Below, in pieces: positions 53,791-61,223 of a stretch of 64,000 bases of DNA; positions within the stretch are counted from its first letter, which is position 1; each line of letters starts with the position of its first letter. Under the pieces are notes generated by a model. That model was not told the DNA's origin. It made no database searches and was given only the letters and a program-made list of their open reading frames with translations. A program made the translations under genes and the position numbers. Origin of the DNA: an uncultured Verrucomicrobiota bacterium. GTDB taxonomy: Bacteria > Verrucomicrobiota > Verrucomicrobiia > Limisphaerales > UBA1412. Where the stretch lies: positions 1-64,000 of the forward strand of contig CALXMK010000003.1 in assembly GCA_944389455.1 (NCBI GenBank), written 5' to 3'.

Positions 53791-55230
53791 GTGAAGAGTA
53801 AATTCAAGTATGTTAGTCCAGGGTGTTGGGAACTAGAGCCGAGAGGAGAAATGCGGACAACTGCGCGAATTTATGCAGATGAGGATATGCTAGAGGCGGT
53901 TTATGCCGATAATGGACATCTCCAGGTTTGCAATGTGGCATGTTTACCGGGAATAGTAGGGCCTGCTATGGCGATGCCTGATATCCATTGGGGATATGGT
54001 TTTCCAATTGGCGGAGTGGCGGCTTTTGATGTGGAAAAGGGAATAATCTCTCCGGGAGGAGTGGGATATGATATTAATTGCGGAGTAAGACTGATAACGG
54101 TGGAGTTGGATCGGGTGAAGGTACAATCTCGCTTACAGGAGCTGGTAACAGAGCTTTTTCGCGTTGTGCCGACAGGAGTCGGCTCAGCTGGCGCATTGAA
54201 GGTAGATGAACGGGATTTGAAGAGAGTCGCTCTTCAAGGAGCCCGCTGGGCGGTTGAGCATGGATATGGAGGAGAAGAGGATTTACATTTTATTGAGGAA
54301 GGGGGAATGATCAAGGAGACAGAATTTGAGGAGGTTTCATCTCGTGCCGTTAAGCGGGGATTAGAGCAATTAGGAACGCTTGGATCAGGGAACCATTTTT
54401 TAGAATTGGGTTATGTAGATGAAATATACGATCCAGAGGGAGCGTCCGCTTTTGGGCTAAGAAAAGATCAGGTGACATTGATGGTGCATTGTGGGTCTCG
54501 AGGTTTTGGATATCAGGTGTGCGATGATTTCTTGGAAGTGATGCTCCGAGCTTCAGCAAAGTATGGAATTAAATTGCCGGATAGACAGTTAGCTTGTGCT
54601 CCTTTTGCTTCGGAAGAAGGCCAGCGCTATTTCCATGCGATGAATTGCGCTATCAATTATGCTTTTGCTAATCGTCAGGTGATTTCAGGAATAGTTTATA
54701 AAGCTCTTTTAAAAGTTCTTTCTGTTTCACCTCAAGAATTGGGGTGGAGAGTTGTTTACGAGGTAGCGCATAATATTGCTAAAAGAGAGAATCATCATTG
54801 GAAAGGGAAGAAACAGAATTTATGTGTCCATCGTAAGGGTGCGACAAGGGCTTTTGGTCCCGGCAGCGCAGAGATTCCGGAACCGTATCGGGCGGTAGGA
54901 CAGCCTGTTTTGGTTCCGGGAGATATGAAACGGTGTTCTTATGTGCTTCGGGGGACAGATATAGCAATGCAGATGAGCTTTGGCAGTGCTTGTCATGGAG
55001 CAGGCAGACTTATGAGTCGTAAGAAGGCGGAGTTGTCTGCGCGAGGACGTAACATTGAGCGTGAATTGGAGAAGGAGGGGCTTATTGTGCGCGGAAAGAG
55101 TAAGAAAACGCTCGCCGAAGAGCTTCCGGAGGCGTATAAAGATGTCAGTTCGGTAGCTGATGTGTGTGACTTAGCAGGAATAGCATGCAAGGTAGTGAGG
55201 ATTCGTCCTTTAGGCTGTATTAAAGGCTGA
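53791..55230 (+). CDS. rtcB: RtcB-type RNA 3'-phosphate/5'-OH ligase
   Basis: A 479-residue RNA-splicing ligase, GTP- and Mn-dependent. Metal and guanylylation residues are visible: YDINCGVRLI, GTLGSGNHFLELG, VHCGSRGFGYQV, EVAHNIAKREN, KGATRAFGPG and GSACHGAGRLMS, where the His accepts GMP. It joins broken tRNAs or other RNAs with 2',3'-cyclic phosphates. No rtcA or archease is adjacent. The start is GTG; the following residues fit the family N-terminus. Confidence 0.95.
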   Translation: MKSKFKYVSPGCWELEPRGEMRTTARIYADEDMLEAVYADNGHLQVCNVACLPGIVGPAMAMPDIHWGYGFPIGGVAAFDVEKGIISPGGVGYDINCGVRLITVELDRVKVQSRLQELVTELFRVVPTGVGSAGALKVDERDLKRVALQGARWAVEHGYGGEEDLHFIEEGGMIKETEFEEVSSRAVKRGLEQLGTLGSGNHFLELGYVDEIYDPEGASAFGLRKDQVTLMVHCGSRGFGYQVCDDFLEVMLRASAKYGIKLPDRQLACAPFASEEGQRYFHAMNCAINYAFANRQVISGIVYKALLKVLSVSPQELGWRVVYEVAHNIAKRENHHWKGKKQNLCVHRKGATRAFGPGSAEIPEPYRAVGQPVLVPGDMKRCSYVLRGTDIAMQMSFGSACHGAGRLMSRKKAELSARGRNIERELEKEGLIVRGKSKKTLAEELPEAYKDVSSVADVCDLAGIACKVVRIRPLGCIKG

Positions 55231-55283
55231 AGTTTGTAATGATTTTAATTTCCTCTATTAAAGGAATTAAGAAGGAAAAATAT

Positions 55284-55598
55284 ATGAGTGAACAGAAGTT
55301 TGAATGTGCGTTTATTTATGTAGCCGGCGGGGTAGATCCGCAGAAGGCTCGTGCTCGAATTGAGTCTGATGAGATCAATATGAATGTAGTCGGATGTTCT
55401 ACTTATGAACAAGCTGAACAGATTGCACGAGAAATGGTAGCAAAAGGTTGTACTGCTTTGGAGCTTTGCGCAGGATTTGGCAATGACGGTATTGCTAGAA
55501 TTCAAAAAGCGGTAGGTCCTGAAATTGCGGTTGGTGCTGTTAAGTTTGATTTCCATCCGGCTATGGGTTTCAAGAGCGGAGATATCTATTTTTCTTAA
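55284..55598 (+). CDS. Small DUF6506-like protein
   Basis: A 104-residue soluble protein. The ATG at 55284 is preceded by AAGAAGGAAAA. Its sequence FECAFIYVAGGVDPQKARAR, GCSTYEQAEQIAREMVAKGC and AVGAVKFDFHPAMGF resembles a small conserved bacterial family I recall as DUF6506, of unknown function. It follows rtcB by 53 bp and may share its transcript. Confidence 0.7.
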   Translation: MSEQKFECAFIYVAGGVDPQKARARIESDEINMNVVGCSTYEQAEQIAREMVAKGCTALELCAGFGNDGIARIQKAVGPEIAVGAVKFDFHPAMGFKSGDIYFS

Positions 55599-55654
55599 TC
55601 CGAGTATTTCCTGAACCCCGGATATTAATTACTCCGGGGACAGGGAGTAAAGGG

Positions 55655-55682
55655 TTGTAACGCATGATAATTTATGTATAAT
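55655..55682 (+). promoter_or_regulatory. Promoter of accD
   Basis: TTGTAA (55655-55660), a 16-bp spacer and a perfect TATAAT (55677-55682), 32 bp before the ATG at 55715. Confidence 0.75.
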
Positions 55683-55714
55683 ACAGACCAGCCCTTTATG
55701 GCTTGAGGGACAGT

Positions 55715-56650
55715 ATGAAAAAAACAGTTAAAACTCGTAAAGTTTCCGGTGTAGATAGTGTAGAACCCGCTATTACTCCATTGAAGGAAAGTCCCTCTAT
55801 ACCTCGTAAGTCCAAGCTTCCCCCTATTGGTGCGCCTCGACTAGATATTCCGGAAGGTCTTTGGACCAAGTGTCCTAAATGTGGAGAAATTCTCTATGAT
55901 AAGTACTTGGATGATAATCTCAAAGTCTGTATGCACTGTCATTTTCATTTTCCCATTGGTGCGAGAGAGAGAATCAATGCTCTAGTGGAGACCTGTTCTT
56001 TTGAGGAGATTGATGCTGATTTGCAGAGTTTCGATTTTTTGGAATTCAAGGGACCGAATAACTATACCGATAAGCTTCGCCAAAATCAGCAGAAAACGGG
56101 TCTAAAGGATGCGATTGTGACGGGAATTTGTAAAATAGGTTCTTTTACTGTAGCATTAGGAGTGATGGATTTTCGTTTTTTGGGAGGCTCGATGGGCAGT
56201 GTGGTTGGCGAGAAGATTACCCGTTTAATTGAGAAAGCTACAGATCGTCGTTTACCGGTAATTATTTTTTCTGCTAGCGGTGGGGCTCGTATGTATGAGG
56301 GAATGTTCAGCTTGATGCAAATGGCCAAGACAAGTGCGGCACTCTCCTTTCATGCTAAGGCACGGCTCCCTTATATAAGCGTTCTTACCCATCCCACGAC
56401 AGCAGGTGTAATGGCCAGTTTTGCGTCTTTGGGAGATATAATTTTGGCAGAACCCAAGGCAATGATCGGTTTTGCCGGACCTAGAGTGATTAAAGAAACG
56501 ACTCACTCGGAGTTGCCTCCCGGCTTTCAGACTTCAGAGTTTCTTTTGGATCATGGTTTTATCGACGCGATTGTGGATCGTACTCAGATGAAGCATACCC
56601 TTCAGCAGCTCTTGCAGTGCATGTGTCCTGACAAAAGTACTCTTGATTGA
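55715..56650 (+). CDS. accD: Acetyl-CoA carboxylase carboxyltransferase beta subunit
   Basis: A 311-residue beta subunit of the carboxyltransferase that makes malonyl-CoA for fatty acids. The N-terminal zinc ribbon CPKC...CMHC is followed by the carboxylase core (SASGGARMYEGMFSLMQMAK, GDIILAEPKAMIGFAGPRVI). The ATG at 55715 follows GAGGG. A ~45-residue lysine/proline-rich N-terminal extension (to LPPIGAPRLDIPEG) is unusual. accA is not nearby. Confidence 0.95.
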   Translation: MKKTVKTRKVSGVDSVEPAITPLKESPSIPRKSKLPPIGAPRLDIPEGLWTKCPKCGEILYDKYLDDNLKVCMHCHFHFPIGARERINALVETCSFEEIDADLQSFDFLEFKGPNNYTDKLRQNQQKTGLKDAIVTGICKIGSFTVALGVMDFRFLGGSMGSVVGEKITRLIEKATDRRLPVIIFSASGGARMYEGMFSLMQMAKTSAALSFHAKARLPYISVLTHPTTAGVMASFASLGDIILAEPKAMIGFAGPRVIKETTHSELPPGFQTSEFLLDHGFIDAIVDRTQMKHTLQQLLQCMCPDKSTLD

Positions 56651-56722
56651 TTTCTCTTTTTAGACGTATTTTGCGCTGTTTTTCCTTTCTTTTTTTCTGG
56701 GAGAGGGTAAAATTCCCTCCGT

Positions 56723-57601
56723 ATGAAGAAATTTTTATTAGTTCTCAGTATGGTCGGCTTATTAGCTCTGACCCCAATGTCTTCTCAGGCTGCGGATGAG
56801 CCATTGCGTGGAGAAGGTCGTTGTTTTAAAGGACATATTGGTTTACAGCTCTATAGCCTGCGTGACAGTTTTGGCAAGGATATAAATGGGTCTATGGATA
56901 AAGTCAAGAATATGGGCTTTAAATATGTTGAGTTGGCGGGAACTTATGGTAAGAATCCTTCGGAACTCAAACAAATGCTCAATGAGCGTGGTTTGACTCC
57001 TATTGCCGGCCACTTTGGATATGAGCAATTTAGGGATGATCCTGAATCGGTTGCCAAGCTGGCTTCGGAATTAGGGCTGAAATATGCGGGAGTAGCATGG
57101 ATTCCTCATAAATCTCCTTTCAATACTGCACAAGCTGAAGCTGCTGCTGAAGTTTTTAATAAAGCGGGTAGAGTTTTAGATAAATATGGAATTAAGTTCT
57201 ACTATCATAATCACGGTTATGAATTCTATCCTTGGATGAATGGGAAAAAACTCATGGATTTATTAATTGAGAAAACGGATCCAAACTATGTAAGCTTCCA
57301 AATGGATGTATTATGGATTCTTTTCCCGGGAGAAGACCCTGCTGTTTGGTTGAAGAAGTATCCTAATCGCTGGAGCTTAATGCATCTGAAAGATTTAAAG
57401 AAAGGGGTAGAAGGTTCTTTTGCAGGAGGAACGGATACTCGTAATGATGTTGTCTTAGGAACTGGACAGATCCATTTCCCCTCGGTTTTGAAGGCGGCTC
57501 AGGAAGCTGGAGTTCTTTATTATTTTATTGAGGATGAAAGTCCTCAGCCTGAACAGCAGATTCCTCTGAGCTTGGATTATCTTGAAGCTGTTCGCTTTTA
57601 A
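56723..57601 (+). CDS. Exported sugar-phosphate isomerase/epimerase-like TIM barrel
   Basis: A 292-residue protein with a signal peptide (LLVLSMVGLLALTPMSSQAA). The AP-endonuclease-2/xylose-isomerase-like barrel has GLQLYSLRDSFGKDI at the first strand, KFYYHNHGYEF (metal His) and VSFQMDVLWILFPG, LMHLKDLKKG and YYFIEDESP carrying further metal-binding residues. Exported members are common in Verrucomicrobiota, with mostly unknown substrates; 3-keto-sugar metabolism is one suggestion, in line with the DUF1080 protein here. Confidence 0.85.
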   Translation: MKKFLLVLSMVGLLALTPMSSQAADEPLRGEGRCFKGHIGLQLYSLRDSFGKDINGSMDKVKNMGFKYVELAGTYGKNPSELKQMLNERGLTPIAGHFGYEQFRDDPESVAKLASELGLKYAGVAWIPHKSPFNTAQAEAAAEVFNKAGRVLDKYGIKFYYHNHGYEFYPWMNGKKLMDLLIEKTDPNYVSFQMDVLWILFPGEDPAVWLKKYPNRWSLMHLKDLKKGVEGSFAGGTDTRNDVVLGTGQIHFPSVLKAAQEAGVLYYFIEDESPQPEQQIPLSLDYLEAVRF

Positions 57602-57644
57602 GGCATACGGCTGCAATTATACTATTTTCGCATAGTTGCTTTTG

Positions 57645-57677
57645 ACCACTCGGGATAAACAATTCCGGGTGGTTTTT
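57645..57677 (+). terminator. Terminator of the TIM-barrel gene
   Basis: ACCACTCGG (57645-57653) pairs with CCGGGTGGT (57665-57673) with one mismatch, followed by TTTT. Confidence 0.75.
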
Positions 57678-57964
57678 ATGTCGTTTAATGATAAATTAAA
57701 TCTCAGATTCATTGAACTCTCCTGTGGTAGGTTTATTATTGGGAGAGTATAGGCGGTTTCAAATATCTGCCAGTTTATTTCCGTAAAAGTTTACAGAGTG
57801 AATTTTGTAGATTGACTAAATCTTTCTGTGATGCATATAGCCTGAATGAATGAATGATGTTTATTTGCAAGTTTACCATCCTGCAATTTTGCTTTTCTTT
57901 TTAGTTTGTAAAAAGAGGAAATCTATCTACAGAATATAGTCTATATTCAGTTCCAGTCAAACGT
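57678..57964. other. Non-coding gap before the broken repeat protein
   Basis: About 290 bp without a credible frame, RNA gene or clear signal. Confidence 0.4.
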
Positions 57965-58500
57965 TCAAGGTGAGAAGGATTCTCTCTGCTCCTCTGTTTT
58001 CTCAGGCTCTTCACTAAGCCGGTTTGCAGATTTTTCAGGATTCCAGGGACGGCAGGGTATGCCATTCAGCGTCTCGGGCCAGTTGGCCTTGTACTCTTCC
58101 GGATAATAAAAGGTGAGTTTCGGGTGACAATGGGCAAAGTTATTTTCGAATACCTTCGGAGAAGTATCGGATTTAAAATAGACGGAGCGAAGCTCCGTGC
58201 ACCACATGAAAGCATAGCTGATAGGTTCTTCCCAAATGTTCTATGCTGGAAGGAAGCGGTTCCGTAAGTTTATCGGAGATGTGATGCAGAGCCACGGTAT
58301 GGGGTGAAGTGACCATAAAATAAAGGTCTCCTCTCTTTAGAGATGATCAGATTGAATTGAGATTTGAACCCAGAATCAACAGAAAAGGGAGATTTAAAAT
58401 CCAGGATTTCAGAGTGATACAGCGACATTTGGACGCTTAATATTCCTAATATAGAAAGGAACACCAGGTGAATGATTATCCAAAGGGAAAAAGTTTTCAT
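57965..58500 (-). pseudogene. Broken repeat-type secreted protein with two frameshifts
   Basis: The N-terminus (ATG at 58500) has one membrane segment/signal (MKTFSLWIIIHLVFLSILGI) and runs to about 58335. Similarity then continues in a second frame (GDLYFMVTSPHTVALHHISD, TEPLPSSIEHLG). After a second shift near 58233 it continues in a third frame (EEPISYAFMWCTELRSVYFK, LTFYYPEEYKANWPETL, PCRPWNPEK). The end matches the last repeat and tail of the protein at 15119-15739 (KKVYFQSKTPP, IIYYPAGAEQNWIN, APWNPIK). Both shifts go the same way, as one-base insertions would. It is a third family member, inactivated. Confidence 0.7.
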
Positions 58501-58515
58501 TTTAATATATGATTA

Positions 58516-58827
58516 TTATATAGAGTTTATTAGTTCATAACAGAACCAACTCCAATTTTGGTAAAGCTCCATTGGAATAATATAGAGGGAGGTTCCGATT
58601 TCTATTATTATTGCAAGAAGAATAAGCAAAAATAAAGGAACAGAATAACTAAAGAGGATTAAATAGGTGCAGGCCTTAGAACATTTCTTTTTGTTTTCCG
58701 ATGAATTGCAAGTTCCTTTTAGAATTATATTGCATCCTGAAATAAAAAGCAGAACCGGAAAGCAGAGAGTGATTACAAGAAAACCGATCGAGAAAATTGC
58801 ATCCATAGGCAAATACTCAGAGAGCAT
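58516..58827 (-). CDS. Small hypothetical membrane protein
   Basis: A 103-residue protein with two clear hydrophobic segments (FSIGFLVITLCFPVLLFISG and YSVPLFLLILLAIIIEIG) separated by a Cys/Lys-rich loop (KGTCNSSENKKKCSKACTY). No family recognised. It lies just upstream of the broken repeat protein on the same strand and may once have been its operon partner. Confidence 0.5.
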   Translation of the reverse strand: MLSEYLPMDAIFSIGFLVITLCFPVLLFISGCNIILKGTCNSSENKKKCSKACTYLILFSYSVPLFLLILLAIIIEIGTSLYIIPMELYQNWSWFCYELINSI

Positions 58828-59036
58828 ATAGAGAGGTGTAACTAAAGCGTTATAGGAAAATTCAACTAAAATCAGAGCAAAAAAGAGTGTTTGAGATCGA
58901 ACAGCAGATCAATTTACGTTTTGTAGATATTTTAGGCAGCATACGAGTGTTTCTCCGAAAAAATACAGGTTAAAGAATCAAAAGGGAGAAGAATAAATCT
59001 CTCCTTAAAAGAAGGGGTGCTGCAGAGTATTGCGTT

Positions 59037-59771
59037 TTATTTAGAGGGGCAGAGCGGGGATTCATCCAGTTTGCCATCCGCGATATGGAGGGATCGGTCA
59101 GCACGATTGGCTATGAGCGGGTCATGAGTTGCCATCAGGAGAGTGCTTTGTTCCTGATGGCAGAGTCGCAGAAGTAGTTCTAAAATTTCTCCGCCGGTAA
59201 GGGAATCGAGATTGCCTGTAGGTTCATCGGCAATGATCAGGGGGGGATTGTTAATCAGGGCTCGAGCGATGGCCACCCGTTGTTGTTCTCCTCCGGAGAG
59301 TTCAGATGGACGGTGTGTCATCCGGTCTTTCAGTCCGACTTGTTCCAGAAGTTGAATGGCTCTGCGGCGTGTTTCGAAAGCCGGGCGGCGAGCGATTCTG
59401 GCAGGGATACTGACATTTTCCAATGCATCGAAGTCAGGAAGAAGATGATAGGATTGAAAAATAAAGCCTATTTTGAGATTGCGTATATCGGAGAGTTCAC
59501 TGTTTGAGATTTTGTCGGTGCGGATGCCGTCGATTTGCACAAAACCGTTGTCTGGCAGATCAAGCCCTGCCAGGAGATTGAGCAGAGTCGATTTACCAGC
59601 ACCGGAAGCTCCCTGCAAAGCAATAAATTCGCCGCGTTTTATTTCCAATGATATATCTCGCAGAATTTCCAGACGGCGAGTTCCAATGTGAAACGATTTA
59701 CAGAGAGCGACTGCCTTTAGTAAAGGAGCCGAGTCATTAAAAGAGTCTTGGAAAGAAGGAGTTTTATTCAT
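59037..59771 (-). CDS. lolD: Lipoprotein-releasing ABC transporter ATPase (LolD-type)
   Basis: A ~244-residue MacB/LolD-family ATPase. Walker A is [19 protein letters not shown], signature [18 protein letters not shown], Walker [14 protein letters not shown]. The start is set at 59771; it overlaps the permease stop by 8 bp, so the two are coupled. With the permease it would release lipoproteins from the inner membrane. Confidence 0.92.
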   Translation of the reverse strand: MNKTPSFQDSFNDSAPLLKAVALCKSFHIGTRRLEILRDISLEIKRGEFIALQGASGAGKSTLLNLLAGLDLPDNGFVQIDGIRTDKISNSELSDIRNLKIGFIFQSYHLLPDFDALENVSIPARIARRPAFETRRRAIQLLEQVGLKDRMTHRPSELSGGEQQRVAIARALINNPPLIIADEPTGNLDSLTGGEILELLLRLCHQEQSTLLMATHDPLIANRADRSLHIADGKLDESPLCPSK

Positions 59772-61032
59772 GGCGCAGGGATTCAACGGGATGTTGGCGT
59801 GAGGCGTAGATGGCCGGAAGCAATCCGCTTAGCAGGCAGATTAGCAGAGAGGTTCCGCAAATCAGAATGATATCAGAGGGGATAAGCATAGCGGGGAGTT
59901 CAGAGAAAAAATAGACTTCCGCAGGGAAGAGCTCAAAACCGGTTATATTGTTCATAAAATGCAGAAATTCATTCCGGAAGGAAATAGCTGCCATGCCCAG
60001 ACCGAAGCCGAGAAAAACTCCAATAATTCCGACCATCAGACTTTGGTTTAAGAAAATAAAGAGAATTTGTGAACGAGTGGCTCCGAGTGCTCTGAGGATT
60101 CCGATTTCCCGGGTTTTTTGGAAAACAAAAGTGATGAGAGAATTGGCAATACCGAATCCGGCCACAATCATGATAAAGAAGAGAATATAGAACATGACGC
60201 TTTTTTCTACAGCTAGTGCATTAACAATTTGAGCGTTTTCTTCCATCCAAGTGGTCGCGTAATATTCCTCTCCCAGTACAGAGCGCAGTTTAAGAGCAAT
60301 TTCAGCCGAAAGCTGAGGCTCATCCAGCATGACCATCATTCCCTGAACGGTATCTCCGGCATTAAAAAGTTCCTGAAAATTTTCCAGTGAAGTAATCAGG
60401 AATGAAGCATTGTATTCAAAAAAGCCGACGTCATAAATACCTTTGATTTCATAATGATCCGCCAGGATAGCTTCTGGTTCACCCTCTTCCTGACTCAGGC
60501 GCATTCTTTGCAGCTGGGAGGGACTGTAGAGGGCAACGGCGTCTCCCACTCGCAGCCGCAGATTTCTGGCCATGACGCTGCCGATGACTAATCCGCGTCC
60601 CGAGAGGTCAAATTCCCCTTCGATGATGCTGGAGGGGAGTATGCTGATTTTATCTTCCACGCGAGGATCTACTCCTCGCAGATAGGGAGCCATTCCCAAA
60701 GGAGAGGAGTATTCAGGTTGGGTTTCCATCCAGACCTGCCCTAGACAAAAAGGCGCTGCTGCGCGGACGTGTTCAACGGTTTGGATTTTTTCAGCCAAGG
60801 AATGATAGTCATAGATTTCGCCCAGGCGGGAGTAGATTTTGACATGAGGATTGAATCCCAGAATTTTCTCATGCAAATCCCGATCGAATCCGCTCATAAC
60901 GCTCATGACGATAATTAGTACCGAGACTCCCAGCATAACTCCGATGGTAGAAATGATAGTGACTACCGAGACGAAGGTTCGTTTCGGTTTCAGATAACGG
61001 AGACTTAAAAGCAGTTCAAACGGAAGCCGCAT
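59764..61032 (-). CDS. Lipoprotein-releasing ABC permease (LolC/LolE-type)
   Basis: A 422-residue permease. RLPFELLLSLRYLKPKRTFV is the LolCE amphipathic start (the reason for choosing 61032), followed by TM1, a ~220-residue periplasmic MacB-like domain, and three TM segments at the end. ILRALGATRSQILFIFLNQS is the FtsX-family coupling region. Only one permease gene is present, so it probably works as a homodimer (LolF-like). Confidence 0.92.
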   Translation of the reverse strand: MRLPFELLLSLRYLKPKRTFVSVVTIISTIGVMLGVSVLIIVMSVMSGFDRDLHEKILGFNPHVKIYSRLGEIYDYHSLAEKIQTVEHVRAAAPFCLGQVWMETQPEYSSPLGMAPYLRGVDPRVEDKISILPSSIIEGEFDLSGRGLVIGSVMARNLRLRVGDAVALYSPSQLQRMRLSQEEGEPEAILADHYEIKGIYDVGFFEYNASFLITSLENFQELFNAGDTVQGMMVMLDEPQLSAEIALKLRSVLGEEYYATTWMEENAQIVNALAVEKSVMFYILFFIMIVAGFGIANSLITFVFQKTREIGILRALGATRSQILFIFLNQSLMVGIIGVFLGFGLGMAAISFRNEFLHFMNNITGFELFPAEVYFFSELPAMLIPSDIILICGTSLLICLLSGLLPAIYASRQHPVESLRHE

Positions 61033-61140
61033 TTGATAAAAAGAGTAATATTTTTTTCTTGATGACTCAATCAATTTAATTGAGACGGAGGTTAAGCTAC
61101 GAGGTGAAATTGTGATTTAAATGATGGTTCGAGAGAAAAT

Positions 61141-61168
61141 AAAAAAGCCCGCTGGCAAAGCGGGCTTT
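61141..61168 (-). terminator. Terminator of the rhamnosidase gene
   Basis: AAAGCCCGCT (61144-61153) pairs with AGCGGGCTTT (61159-61168); on the minus strand it is followed by T. Confidence 0.9.
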
Positions 61169-61223
61169 CGGGGTAATGAGTGCTGAATTGAGTCAGCAGA
61201 CCTTAGCGGAATAATCAGTTCAT

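Noticed and set aside
57965..58500. Programmed frameshifting in the broken repeat gene
   Set aside because: No slippery heptamer or stimulatory structure seen; two shifts in a decaying gene family fit mutation better.
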